Shown here: in pieces, positions 51,879 through 61,015 of the stretch
How the letters are laid out: every line of letters starts with the position of its first letter
Numbering within the stretch: position 1 is the first letter of the stretch
From: SSF14 sp037045585
GTDB taxonomy: Bacteria; Actinomycetota; Acidimicrobiia; Acidimicrobiales; Microtrichaceae
NCBI GenBank assembly: GCA_037045585.1
Contig: JBAOIR010000076.1
Location: 218,804 to 282,803 of the forward strand
Length of the DNA stretch: 64,000 nt
Direction: 5' to 3'
Made by a program: the position numbers and the translations under genes
The notes under the pieces: model-generated
What the model was told of the DNA's origin: nothing
Database searches by the model: none
The model's input: the letters and a program-made list of their open reading frames with translations, nothing else

Positions 51879-52508
51879 ATGAACGCCGACGCCATCACGA
51901 GACCCCGAGGACGCCCCCGCGACCCCGGGGTCGACGAAGGCATCCTCGGCGCCGCGCTCGACCTCATCACCGAGGGCGGATTCGAGAAGCTGAGCATGGA
52001 AGCGGTTGCGGCACGGGCGGGCGTCGCGAAGGCGACGATCTACCGACGATTCCCGTCGAAGGTGGAACTCATCGTCGCCATGTGCCAGGCGTTCGGGCCG
52101 GCCGTCCAACCTCCGCCCAACACCGGGTCGTTCCGCACCGACGTCGCGGCCATCATCGAAGCGCTCAACGACAACATGTGCCCCACCACCGACACCGGGC
52201 GCCTCATGCCGTCGATGGTGAGCGCCGCCAAGGAGAACGCCGAGGTTCGAGAGGCCATGCAGCGGTTCACCGCCGCACGCCGCCGACGCATCTACGACGT
52301 GGTGAAGGCCGGCATCGCGAGCGGCGAGCTCCGCGCCGACGCCGACGCCGACGCGATCGGCGACCTGCTCGTCGGCTCGATGATGTACCGCCTCATCATC
52401 CGCGGCGGGAAGCTCGACGCGAAGTTCCGCACCGCCCTCATCGACGGCCTCATCGACGGCTTCGGTGCGTCGGCCCCTACGAGCGGAGGGCGTCCCTCAC
52501 CTGCGTGA
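51879..52508 (+). CDS. TetR-family regulator of the DHA2 exporter
   Basis: The 209-residue protein shows GRPRDPGVDEGILGAALDLI, TEGGFEKLSMEAVAARAGVA and KATIYRRFPSKVELIVAMCQ, a textbook AcrR-type HTH, followed by a TetR_C_16/33-like helical domain. It is cotranscribed with the exporter and probably represses it through the sites at 50167-50234. The ATG at 51879 starts MNADAITRPRG. Its last 32 bp overlap the end of the convergent EF-hand-like gene. Confidence 0.85.
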   Translation: MNADAITRPRGRPRDPGVDEGILGAALDLITEGGFEKLSMEAVAARAGVAKATIYRRFPSKVELIVAMCQAFGPAVQPPPNTGSFRTDVAAIIEALNDNMCPTTDTGRLMPSMVSAAKENAEVREAMQRFTAARRRRIYDVVKAGIASGELRADADADAIGDLLVGSMMYRLIIRGGKLDAKFRTALIDGLIDGFGASAPTSGGRPSPA

Positions 52509-53604
52509 GGAGGTCGTCCTCCCGCTGGTGATAGACGGTGTCGATGCCCGTCGCGTGCTCGTGCGCCGAGGCGATCCAGTGCATCACGTCGTGGCAGTCC
52601 TCCGACGTCCGCACCCGCGTGAGCGCCCCGACCTCGCACGCCGGGTGCTCGGAATCGAGCGAGATCGCCACGGGCAACACGTAGTGGCACGCCAACATCA
52701 GGTTGATCGTGCCGTTGTACAGCGGTTGGAGGTGGAGGCTCGGCGTGTCGCGACGATCCTCACCCCGGCGCTGGCGCCACGCTGACCGAACCTTGCGGGC
52801 GAGGCCCGACGCGAGCGAGATGTCCTGGCTGCCGCTGGCAGCCATCGCCAGCAGCTGTCCACCGTCGGCGAGCTGCCGCTCGAGCCGATCACGCATCACG
52901 AGGTTGTTGGCCCGCGCCAGCTCGGGATCGAGCTTGGCCCGACGGCGACTCGCCGTCTGGGGAACGCTGTAGAACGTGCGGCACATCGACTGCAGCACCT
53001 CGGTCGTGGGCACGCTGAAGACCTGCGTCGCCGCCACCATACGGCTGAGCAACAGGTTGCACTTGAGCGAGATCTCCTCGAGGTTCGTCCGCTCCCCGAG
53101 CACACCGAACGTGCGGTCGTCGTTGCACAACGCCAACACGAGCGCCGCCAACACGAGCGCGATGTCGTGGATCTGGCCGTGATTGGTGACCAGGGCGATG
53201 TTGATGCCTTCGTTGACCAGACCGTGGTACACGCTGGAAATGAGGTGATCGAGCGCCGGATCGTCGAACGGATCGGCGAGGTGTTGATCGAAGTCGCGGT
53301 ACGCGGCGTGGCAGTAGAGCTGCATCGTCTCGGTGCCGGACTGGTTCGGCTCGACGACCACGCACGACGGATCGTGGTACGGCCGAGCAGGGTTGTACGG
53401 CATCGCCTGCAACAGCTGGCCGGGGCCACCACGGAGCAGCCCGGAGATGCTCTTGTGATACGCCGCCGGATCGGCGTCGGCCAGCAGCTTCTTGGCCGCC
53501 TCGACCTGGGAGACGTGGCCGTCGCCGTTGAGGTCGGCCGGGTCGGGCACCACGACGTCGTCGGGCTCCGTCGCGTCGGGCAGGTCGGTGGTCGGCTCAT
53601 CCAT
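52477..53604 (-). CDS. Hypothetical protein with an EF-hand-like calcium loop
   Basis: The 375-residue product is not a family I recognise. Residues 24-35 (DLNGDGHVSQVE) form a complete 12-residue EF-hand loop with D, N, D, S and E at the ligand positions, in the style of dockerin/EF-hand signatures. The rest is mixed alpha/beta with LVNEGINIALVTNHGQIHDI, then ALVLAALVLAL, and a C-terminal region with LACHYVLPVAISLDSEHPAC. No signal peptide is present, so any calcium binding would be cytoplasmic. ATG at 53604 is chosen; TTG three codons upstream is an alternative. Confidence 0.6.
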   Translation of the reverse strand: MDEPTTDLPDATEPDDVVVPDPADLNGDGHVSQVEAAKKLLADADPAAYHKSISGLLRGGPGQLLQAMPYNPARPYHDPSCVVVEPNQSGTETMQLYCHAAYRDFDQHLADPFDDPALDHLISSVYHGLVNEGINIALVTNHGQIHDIALVLAALVLALCNDDRTFGVLGERTNLEEISLKCNLLLSRMVAATQVFSVPTTEVLQSMCRTFYSVPQTASRRRAKLDPELARANNLVMRDRLERQLADGGQLLAMAASGSQDISLASGLARKVRSAWRQRRGEDRRDTPSLHLQPLYNGTINLMLACHYVLPVAISLDSEHPACEVGALTRVRTSEDCHDVMHWIASAHEHATGIDTVYHQREDDLLTQVRDALRS

Positions 53605-53689
53605 CGCCGTCAAGCGTAGGGCGTCGCCCGAGGGGCAACGTTCGAGACCACCCGTGTGGGCCGCGCACTGTCAAAGGCGCCCCCGGGAA

Positions 53690-53979
53690 CCGCACTCCCG
53701 ATCAACGGCGATACCGTTCCATGCCAGAGGTCCACCAGCTCGATGACCGCTGTCGCCCGCATCGGCAGGCAGCTCAACTGGGCGGCCGCTACTGACATCG
53801 CCGCCATCGGCTACTACATCGTCAAGCGCAACGGCATCGTCGTCATCCTCCGAAAGAGCGCAGTGAACCACCTCGACCAACAGCTCACCCCCGCTACCCC
53901 CTACGACGACGTCATCGCCGTCGGCACCAACGACAACCCGCCCCCACCACTCGCACTCACCGAAACGACCCTGCTGTGA
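53690..53979 (+). pseudogene. Duplicated 3'-end fragment of the fibrinogen-like/FN3 gene
   Basis: LPINGDTVP, then RQLNWAAATDIAAIGYYIVK, VNHLDQQLTPATPYDDVIAV and LALTETTLL match the last 95 or so residues of the large protein ending at 58824 (LPTNGDTVP ... LALTATTLP). There are substitutions and two in-frame single-codon losses. The frame is still open, but no signal peptide or start region is attached. Its stop overlaps the GTG of the next lipoprotein gene (GTGA). Confidence 0.7.
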
Positions 53980-54719
53980 GCCGGCCCTCCCGTCCCCTCG
54001 GCGCCGTCGTCGCCCTCGCCGTCGCCGTGCTGGTCGCAGCGACGGCGTGCAACGACGACGACTCGTCGGCCCGCTCCGAACGCACCACAACGACGGCAGG
54101 GGCCGCGACGGCGTCGGGGTCGAGTGCCGACGGCACGGCGACGCCCGCCTCCGGCTCCGACGGCTCGACCACCACCACACTGGACACCAGCACCGGCACC
54201 GGGACCGACACCGACGGAGCGACGGCCGACGCGTGGACCGCTCCGGGAGAACCGTCGCCGCTCGAGCTGGGAACGGGCGTCGCCGAGCCCGAGTACCCCG
54301 CCGGCAACGACGGCACCGTGGCCGAGGTCGCCGACGGCGAACTCGACCTCCTGGTCCTACAGGTCGACGAGGCGGGAGGCCAGGTGCTCGTCGACGTCGT
54401 CGAGCTGTTCGTCGGTGACGACGCCAAGGCCGCAGCGACCGCCGATGGCAAGCTGCGGCCCGACGAAACACTCGCCGGCAACTACTACGTCCGCGATCCC
54501 AATCCGAAGCTCAGAGGGGTGGCCCTCGACAAGGACGTGGTGCTCCGCGGCGAGAAGGGCACCGGCATCGCCACGGCGACCGGCATCGCCAGGGTGAGTA
54601 CGGCGCTCATCGACCGGCTCGGCGCTGCACCGGGCATCCCCTTCCTGGCGACGGTGAAGGCGGGCAAGGTCACCGAGCTCGTGGTACCGGCCGTGAAGGA
54701 TCCGACCATTCCGGGGTGA
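53976..54719 (+). CDS. Lipoprotein with Thr/Ser-rich linker
   Basis: The 247-residue product has a lipoprotein signal (VVALAVAVLVAATAC), a Thr/Ser/Gly-rich linker of about 60 residues, and a C-terminal domain of about 130 residues (DGELDLLVLQVDEAGGQVLV, then DVVELFVGDDAKAAA and GNYYVRDPNPKLRGVALDKD). The last domain resembles small extracellular beta-rich domains of unknown function. It is probably anchored outside the membrane. GTG at 53976 overlaps the upstream fragment's stop. It precedes the large fibrinogen-like gene by 139 bp. Confidence 0.75.
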   Translation: MSRPSRPLGAVVALAVAVLVAATACNDDDSSARSERTTTTAGAATASGSSADGTATPASGSDGSTTTTLDTSTGTGTDTDGATADAWTAPGEPSPLELGTGVAEPEYPAGNDGTVAEVADGELDLLVLQVDEAGGQVLVDVVELFVGDDAKAAATADGKLRPDETLAGNYYVRDPNPKLRGVALDKDVVLRGEKGTGIATATGIARVSTALIDRLGAAPGIPFLATVKAGKVTELVVPAVKDPTIPG

Positions 54720-54858
54720 GCGCTCCCGTGGTCCCACGGATGGCGGTCGGCGACACGTAGGCCGATCGGCCCTTGTCCTACCCAGGCAACTCTCGCGATC
54801 ATGGGGTCCCGAACGTCGGCGGAAGACGCTCGGAACGTGCGAGGCGGACCAGACAACC

Positions 54859-57800
54859 ATGACAATCACTCGGATGCACCGAAAGCTCCGGGCTTCGCGA
54901 CCCTCCCGGGTCCTGCTCGCGGCACTGGCCGTCACCGTGGCCGTCCCGATGCTCGGAACCGGCAACCGGACCGACCGGGCAGCAGACGCCGCCGAGCCCA
55001 CCGTCAAGGACGGCACCACGCTCGCCCAGGCAGCGGTGTCGTGTTGGGCCGTCAAACGCACGACGCCCTCGGCAACCTCGGGTGCCTACTGGCTCCTCAC
55101 CCCCCAGATGACGGTGCCGCGGCGCGTGTGGTGCGACCAGGAGACCGACGGCGGCGGCTGGGAACTCGTCGGCCGTGGCCGTAACGGTTGGACCTTCACC
55201 GAAGGCGGGCAGGGCACCGCCGACAGTCTCGCCGACACCCCGGCGGGCACCGGCGCGTTCACCCCCGCCACCCTTCCCACCTCGTTCGTCACGCAGCTCA
55301 TGGGTGGCCTCACCGTCAATCAGCTGGCCGGGGGCGTACGGCTCCGCATGGCCGCCAACACCGCCGGTTCGAGCTGGCAGGAGGTCCGCTGGAACTTCGC
55401 GACGGCCACGCCGTGGCGGTGGGACTTCCCGACCGGGCTCGCGGTCCAGAGCGCCACACTCGGAACGACGACGGTCACCAACCGCAACACCCGGGACATG
55501 ACGATCGGCACCAAGCGCATCATCACCTCGGCGGTCACGGCCAACGGCAGCGTCCAAGGCTTCAACAACGCGTCGAGCGTGCACGGTTCGAGTGCTGCGA
55601 CCAGCTACCTGTGGGAGTACAACCGCGTCGGCTACGCCAGCCCGTTCACCCAGGTCTTCATCCGCCCGAAGCTGGTCGAGGGCACCGCGCTCGCCGGCGA
55701 GACGTCGGTGACGTTCCCGCAGATTCCCGACGCCGGACTCCCCGCACAACAGACGACGACCTCGAGCGCTCCCAAGCAGACGATCAGCTCGAAGCCCGTG
55801 GCCATCGGCTGGGGCGTCGCCACCGAGAACGACCCCAACGACCAATACACCACCCTCAACACGCTGGTGACGTCGATCGAGATCATCGGCGACACGGTCT
55901 TCGTCGGAGGCAAGTTCAACAACGTCCGCAACGGCGCGAACGCTCCGCTCATCCGCCAGCCCTACCTGGCGGCGTTCAACCGCGTCACCGGCGACTGGAT
56001 CTCGACGTTCCGGCCCGCCCTCGACGGCGCGGTCTGGGGGCTCGAAGCGACGCCCGACGGCAAGCTGTTGATCGCCGGCAACTTCAGCAACATCGATGGT
56101 CTGCCCAGCACCCGGGCATTGGCCAAGCTCGACCCCGCGACCATGGCGATCGACCCGACCTTCGCCATGGACATCACCCGCACCGGCGGACTCCGGCCGA
56201 TGGGACGCGCCCTCACGATCAAGGGCGACTGGGCGTACCTCGCCGGCCGCTTCAACGGTGCGAGCGGCGGCACCCCGACCGTCGCCAACACCGGCATCGG
56301 TGGGCTCACCAAGTTCCGATGGGCAACCGGCGAGCCCGACCCGAACTGGCGGCCGTACACCGACAAGACCGTCGAGGCGATCTCGGCGTCGCCGACGAGC
56401 GACCACCTCTGGATGGTGGGCTACTTCAGCACGGTCAGCGGCACCACGGCGCATTCGTCGGCATCGGTCTCGCTCACGACCGGGGTGCGCGACGACCCTC
56501 CGGGCATGCAGACGGTCATCGAGAACTCGCCGATCCAGATGTACCAGGTCAACCGCGAGCCCCAGTGGACCGTCGGCGAGTGGAACGGGTTCGTCTACCA
56601 GGGCGGCACCCAGCACTACTTCGGCCGCCACGCCATCTCCAACTACGCCCAGACCGGCTGGTCCAACCAAGCCAATGGTGACTACCAGACCCAGGAGTTC
56701 CTCAACGGCCTGGTCTATGCGGGCTGCCATTGTGGCGCCACCAACACGACCCGGCAGGTCAACGGCCAGCAGGTCAACACCGGCCTGCTCTCGGCGTTCG
56801 GCGCCTGGGACCCCGACACGTTCGCCCGGAGCACCACCTTCCAGCCCGACGTGCGGAACTGGAGCGAGGGACCGTGGGCAATGGAGACCGACCCCCTCAC
56901 CGCGTGCCTGTGGGTGGGAGGCGACTTCCTCGCAGGACCGGCCGACGTGTTCATCAACGGCCTCGCGAAGTTCTGCGTGCCCGGCGGTGTTCCCGACACC
57001 ACGCCGCCCACCACGCCCACCAGCGTCACGGCCGTGGCCGAGGCGCCCGGCACGCGGCTCCGGTGGTCGGCCTCCACCGACGACAAGGCCGGTGTTCTCA
57101 CCTACGAAGTGCTCCTCAACGACCGACTGATCGGCACCACCACCGCCACGAGCTTCTTCAGCCCGTTCTCGGGACCCGGTCGATACTTCGTGCGCGCCGT
57201 CGACGTCGCCGGCAACCGCTCGGCGACGAGCGCAGTCGTCAGTCCGGCCGACAACCAGCCGGTCGCCCTCGTGGCCTTCGGGTCGCCGTGGAAGTACTCC
57301 GCCGACGGATCGTTGCCGCCGGCGGCGTGGGATACGACCGGCGATGTGGCGGCATGGCCTGAAGCGGCCGCGCCACTCGGCAAGGGAGGCATCGGCGAGG
57401 TCTCGACGATCCCCGCTGCCGGCACCACCCAGTACTTCGTGAAGGACGTGCAGGGCACCAACCTCTCCACGTGGGGCAGTGTTCGGGTGCGACTCCGCGC
57501 CGACGACGGCGCCATCGTCCGAATCAACGGCGTCCAGGTCGCCCGGACCAACCTCGGGTTCGGCGTGTCGGGCCCGACCGCCGTCGCCTACCAGGCCGTG
57601 ACCGCGCCCGGCGGAGCCGCGACCCGCGAAATCACCATCCCGGCGTCGCTCTTCGTCGCCGGCACCAACCGCATCTCGATCGAGTTGCACCAGGCCATCG
57701 CCAACGACACCGATGCGTTCGTCGACGCCGAGCTGGTCGTCACCCGCAACGGCAACGACTCGTCAGCACCGGCGGCACCGACGGCACCGACGGCCTCGAG

Positions 57801-58824
57801 CAGCACGGGCACCGCCATCGGCGTCGCGTGGGCCGTGTCGCCCGAGATCGACGTTGCCGGCTATGAGCTGCAGCGCAACGGCCAGGTGATCGGCTACTTC
57901 AACCGCAACGAGGTTGCGTACTTCGACCAGCAGCTGACCTCGGGCACCTCCTACACCTACGCCGTCGTGGCCTACGACCAGTCCGGCAACCGCTCGGCCG
58001 CCACCAGCGCGGTCCTGTCCACGACGGGCACCCCGCCGCCACCACCCCCGCCAGTCGCTCTCTCTCTGGTCGGTCCGACCTCGAGCTGGCGGTTCTCGGC
58101 CGACGGAACGACTCCCCCGGCAGGATGGGCCACCACCGACGACCTGTCGGCGTGGGGTCAAGGCGTCGGCCCCCTCGGCGCCGGCGGGCTCGGCGAGGCC
58201 ACCACCATCCCGACCACGGCGATCACCCAGTACCTCGCCACCGACGTCACCGTCACCACACCCAGCACCTACCGCCAGATCGAGCTGACCATCGCCGGCG
58301 ACGACGCCTACGTCGTCCGCATCAACGGCACCGAGGTGGCCCGCTCCAACATCGCGTTCGGTGTGCCGACACCCACGACGCCCGCATATGGCGAGAAGGT
58401 GGGGCCGGCCCCGACCGCCACGCTCCGCGTCCCCGCCGACCTCCTGGTGATCGGCACGAACCGGATCAGCGTCGAACTCCACCAGATCCGAGCCAACGAC
58501 ACCGACGCCTACGCCGCACTGACGGCGACCGCGTTGCCGACCAACGGCGACACCGTGCCGCCTCAGATGTCCACCGGCTCGATGACCTCCATCGCCCGCA
58601 CCGGCATCCAGCTCAACTGGGCAGCCGCCACCGACAACGCCGCGATCGGCTACTACGCCGTCAAGCGCAACGGTGTTGTCGTGACGATCCTCCGGAGGAC
58701 CGCCGTGAACTACCTCGACCAGCAGCTCACCCCCGCCACCACCTACAACTACGAAGTGATCGCCGTCGACACCAACGGCAACCCGTCCACGCCACTCGCA
58801 CTCACCGCAACGACCCTTCCGTGA
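54859..58824 (+). CDS. Large secreted protein: fibrinogen-like domain, beta-propeller, FN3 and CBM-like repeats
   Basis: The 1,321-residue protein has an N-terminal signal-like helix (RVLLAALAVTVAVPMLGTG). At about 60-280 a fibrinogen C-terminal-like domain follows (GAYWLLTPQMTVPRRVWCDQ, then ETDGGGWELVGRGRNGW), including the WCDxxTDGGGW core. A delta-60/Kelch-like propeller comes next (VFVGGKFNNV, LLIAGNFSNIDG, AYLAGRFNGASGG). FN3 modules alternate with two related beta-sandwich modules that begin WKYSADGSLPPAAWDTTGD and WRFSADGTTPPAGWATTDD. It ends in an FN3 module without a cell-wall anchor. A carbohydrate- or surface-binding role outside the cell is inferred. Part of its 3' end is duplicated at 53690-53979. 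Confidence 0.8.
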   Translation: MTITRMHRKLRASRPSRVLLAALAVTVAVPMLGTGNRTDRAADAAEPTVKDGTTLAQAAVSCWAVKRTTPSATSGAYWLLTPQMTVPRRVWCDQETDGGGWELVGRGRNGWTFTEGGQGTADSLADTPAGTGAFTPATLPTSFVTQLMGGLTVNQLAGGVRLRMAANTAGSSWQEVRWNFATATPWRWDFPTGLAVQSATLGTTTVTNRNTRDMTIGTKRIITSAVTANGSVQGFNNASSVHGSSAATSYLWEYNRVGYASPFTQVFIRPKLVEGTALAGETSVTFPQIPDAGLPAQQTTTSSAPKQTISSKPVAIGWGVATENDPNDQYTTLNTLVTSIEIIGDTVFVGGKFNNVRNGANAPLIRQPYLAAFNRVTGDWISTFRPALDGAVWGLEATPDGKLLIAGNFSNIDGLPSTRALAKLDPATMAIDPTFAMDITRTGGLRPMGRALTIKGDWAYLAGRFNGASGGTPTVANTGIGGLTKFRWATGEPDPNWRPYTDKTVEAISASPTSDHLWMVGYFSTVSGTTAHSSASVSLTTGVRDDPPGMQTVIENSPIQMYQVNREPQWTVGEWNGFVYQGGTQHYFGRHAISNYAQTGWSNQANGDYQTQEFLNGLVYAGCHCGATNTTRQVNGQQVNTGLLSAFGAWDPDTFARSTTFQPDVRNWSEGPWAMETDPLTACLWVGGDFLAGPADVFINGLAKFCVPGGVPDTTPPTTPTSVTAVAEAPGTRLRWSASTDDKAGVLTYEVLLNDRLIGTTTATSFFSPFSGPGRYFVRAVDVAGNRSATSAVVSPADNQPVALVAFGSPWKYSADGSLPPAAWDTTGDVAAWPEAAAPLGKGGIGEVSTIPAAGTTQYFVKDVQGTNLSTWGSVRVRLRADDGAIVRINGVQVARTNLGFGVSGPTAVAYQAVTAPGGAATREITIPASLFVAGTNRISIELHQAIANDTDAFVDAELVVTRNGNDSSAPAAPTAPTASSSTGTAIGVAWAVSPEIDVAGYELQRNGQVIGYFNRNEVAYFDQQLTSGTSYTYAVVAYDQSGNRSAATSAVLSTTGTPPPPPPPVALSLVGPTSSWRFSADGTTPPAGWATTDDLSAWGQGVGPLGAGGLGEATTIPTTAITQYLATDVTVTTPSTYRQIELTIAGDDAYVVRINGTEVARSNIAFGVPTPTTPAYGEKVGPAPTATLRVPADLLVIGTNRISVELHQIRANDTDAYAALTATALPTNGDTVPPQMSTGSMTSIARTGIQLNWAAATDNAAIGYYAVKRNGVVVTILRRTAVNYLDQQLTPATTYNYEVIAVDTNGNPSTPLALTATTLP

Positions 58825-58923
58825 CCGATCCGGAGTGAACCCCCGGACTCGTCGAAACAGGGGGATGCCGCGACCACGGCGCACCACTACGGTGACGCCA
58901 ATCGGAGAGTGAGGGAGCTGGGG

Positions 58924-59160
58924 ATGAACGAGCGGCTGGGGCTGCGACGACTCGTCGGACGACGACGCGGCGAGAGCTACGAGGTCGAGGAGGAGCGCTA
59001 CGACGACCTTCGCGACACCGAGGGCATGGTCGACCTCACCGAGTACGCCGAGCTGGCGACCCGGCAGCGGGAGGCCTACGCCTACATCGATCTGTCCACC
59101 GCCATCCTCGAGCAAGACTCCTTCGACGTCGTGGACGAGGGCGACTGGCCCGCAGCATGA
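58924..59160 (+). CDS. Small acidic hypothetical protein
   Basis: The 78-residue product (MNERLGLRRLVGRRRGESYE...) has a basic N-terminus and a highly acidic, Tyr-rich remainder (VEEERYDDLRDTEGMVDLTE). No domain is recognised. A purine-rich GAGAGTGAGGGAGCTGGGG precedes the ATG at 58924. A strong hairpin terminator follows. Confidence 0.5.
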   Translation: MNERLGLRRLVGRRRGESYEVEEERYDDLRDTEGMVDLTEYAELATRQREAYAYIDLSTAILEQDSFDVVDEGDWPAA

Positions 59161-59162
59161 AC

Positions 59163-59189
59163 GAACCCCGGCCGTGACGGCCGGGGTTC
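59163..59189. terminator. Bidirectional hairpin terminator
   Basis: GAACCCCGGCC (59163-59173) pairs perfectly with GGCCGGGGTTC (59179-59189) round a 5-nt loop, between the plus-strand small gene and the minus-strand nitronate monooxygenase gene. It can serve both transcripts. Confidence 0.7.
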
Positions 59190-59213
59190 GAACAGCAACT
59201 CCGATGGGATCGG

Positions 59214-60350
59214 TCAGCCGGCGGCAGCGCGGGCGTTGAGCTCGTCGAGGTGGCTGGTGGCCTCGAGGTACTCGTTGACCCACCGCTCGATGACGGCCGA
59301 GGTCTTCTCGACCTTCTCGAACTGGCCGACGACCTGGCCGACAGGGTTGAACGCGACGTCGACGGTCTGGTCGGGGTAGTTGTGCGTCGCCGCGACGGCG
59401 ATGCCGGAGACCATGTACTGCAGCGGCATGCCGAGCGGGTCGGGGTTCTCGGGGTTCTCCCACGCCTCGGTCCAGTCGTTGCGGAGCATGCGGCACGGCT
59501 TGCCGGTGAACGACCGCGAGCGCACCGTGTCACGCGACGAAGCGTCGATGTAGGCCTGCTGCTGGACGGGCGTGTTCTCGGCCTCCTCGACCATCAGCCA
59601 CTGCGAGCCCGACCAGGCGCCCTGGCAACCGAGCGCCAGCGCCGCCGCGATCTGCTGACCGTTGCCGATGCCACCGGCGGCGAGCACGGGCCGCGGGGCC
59701 ACGGCCTTGACGACCTGGGGCCACAACACGATCGACCCGACCTCACCGCAGTGGCCGCCACCCTCGCCGCCCTGGGCGATGATGATGTCGACGTCGGCGT
59801 CGGCGTGCTTCAGCGCCTGGTATGGCGAGCCGCAGAGCGCCGCGACCTTGCGGCCCTCGGCGTGGATGTGGTCGATCATGTCCTTCGGCGGAGTGCCGAG
59901 CGCGTTGGCGATGAGCGTCATCTTCGGGTGACGGAGTGCGATCTCCACCTGCGGCGTGGCGGTCGCCTCGGTCCAGCCGAGCAGCTTCAACGCGTTGTCG
60001 TCCTCGCCCTCGGGAAGCGGGACACCGTGGTCGGTCATGAGCTTGCGGGCGAAGTCGAGGTGCTGCTGGGGAACCATCTCCTGCAGCATCTTCGTGAGGT
60101 CCTCGGCCGACATGTCCTCGTTCATGCCCTCGTACTTGTTGGGGATGACGATGTCGACGCCGTAGGGGTGATCGCCGATGTGTTCGTCGATCCAGTTGAG
60201 CTCGATCTCGAGCTGCTCGGGCGAGAACCCGACCGCGCCGAGCACGCCGAAGCCGCCGGCCTTCGACACTGCGACGACGACATCGCGGCAGTGGGTGAAC
60301 GCGAAGATCGGGAACTCGATCCCGAGGTCGTCACAGAGTTGAGTACGCAT
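59214..60350 (-). CDS. Nitronate monooxygenase (NMO/2-nitropropane dioxygenase family)
   Basis: The 378-residue FMN enzyme has a TIM-barrel pattern: LGIEFPIFAFTHCRDVVVAV then SKAGGFGVLGAVG, IIAQGGEGGGHCGEVGS (the family's G-x-E-x-G-G-H motif with the catalytic His) and RPVLAAGGIGNGQQIAAALA (phosphate-binding). It oxidises nitroalkane anions such as propionate 3-nitronate; some relatives are enoyl-ACP reductases (FabK), but the GGHCG signature favours NMO. It is cytoplasmic. The tetR gene ends 15 bp upstream, so both are in one operon and the regulator probably controls the enzyme. Confidence 0.85.
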   Translation of the reverse strand: MRTQLCDDLGIEFPIFAFTHCRDVVVAVSKAGGFGVLGAVGFSPEQLEIELNWIDEHIGDHPYGVDIVIPNKYEGMNEDMSAEDLTKMLQEMVPQQHLDFARKLMTDHGVPLPEGEDDNALKLLGWTEATATPQVEIALRHPKMTLIANALGTPPKDMIDHIHAEGRKVAALCGSPYQALKHADADVDIIIAQGGEGGGHCGEVGSIVLWPQVVKAVAPRPVLAAGGIGNGQQIAAALALGCQGAWSGSQWLMVEEAENTPVQQQAYIDASSRDTVRSRSFTGKPCRMLRNDWTEAWENPENPDPLGMPLQYMVSGIAVAATHNYPDQTVDVAFNPVGQVVGQFEKVEKTSAVIERWVNEYLEATSHLDELNARAAAG

Positions 60351-60365
60351 GGTTGGTGTATCCCT

Positions 60366-60953
60366 TCACCGGGTGGTGGCATCGGATCGATGCCGTTGGA
60401 CGAGAGCAGTGAGTGAGTCGATGGCGAGCCGATCGGTGACCGCGACGGGGTCGACCCGCCGCATCATCTCGAGGCCGAACAGCAACCCGATGACGGCAGG
60501 ACCGACATCGGGGGACACGTCGTTCGACGCGTCGGCCAGCTCGACGATGCCGCGCCAGGCGCCGCGGTACCGGCGAGCGAGGTGTTCACGAGCGGCGGGG
60601 TCGCGCGAGGCGTGGGTCCAGAGCTCGAGCTCGAGGGCAATCCACCGGCCGTCGCCGACGGCGGGCGCGGACACGTTGCGCCACAGCACGGCCAGCCGCT
60701 CCTCGAGCGTGGTTGCCGTGGCGAGTTCTGCCCCGATCACCGCGCTCAGGTCGACGACCCACGAGTCGAGCAACGCGACGAGCACGCCGTCCTTGCCACC
60801 GAAGTGGTCATAGACCGCGCCGGAGGTGCGGTCTGCCAGCTCAGCGATGGCGCCGATCGACGTGCTGTCGACGCCACGCTCGGCGAAGAGTTCTGCCGCA
60901 GCCGCGAGCAATCGCACGCGGGTGTCGGCTCGACGCGTCTGCTGGGTCGCCAT
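60366..60953 (-). CDS. TetR-family regulator, autoregulated, upstream of nitronate monooxygenase
   Basis: The 195-residue protein has an HTH (VRLLAAAAELFAERGVDSTS, IGAIAELADRTSGAVYDHFG, GKDGVLVALLDSWVVDL) and a helical C-terminal domain. Its promoter contains a palindrome between the -35 and -10 boxes, indicating autorepression, and the nitronate monooxygenase gene follows in the same transcript. The ATG at 60953 lies only a few bases after the predicted transcription start, so the mRNA is nearly leaderless. The inducer may be a nitro compound or fatty-acid derivative, which is speculation. Confidence 0.85.
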   Translation of the reverse strand: MATQQTRRADTRVRLLAAAAELFAERGVDSTSIGAIAELADRTSGAVYDHFGGKDGVLVALLDSWVVDLSAVIGAELATATTLEERLAVLWRNVSAPAVGDGRWIALELELWTHASRDPAAREHLARRYRGAWRGIVELADASNDVSPDVGPAVIGLLFGLEMMRRVDPVAVTDRLAIDSLTALVQRHRSDATTR

Positions 60954-60961
60954 CGACGAGA

Positions 60962-60990
60962 AATATAGAGCCCTCTATATACATTGACAA
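60962..60990 (-). promoter_or_regulatory. Promoter with embedded TetR operator
   Basis: On the minus strand TTGTCA (60990-60985) and TATATT (60967-60962) are separated by 17 bp, close to the housekeeping consensus. ATATAGAG-GG-CTCTATAT, a perfect 8+8 palindrome at 60963-60980, fills the spacer and overlaps the -10. The site is strikingly AT-rich in this GC-rich window. Confidence 0.75.
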
Positions 60991-61015
60991 GTGCATATAG
61001 ATGGCGACTCGCCGA

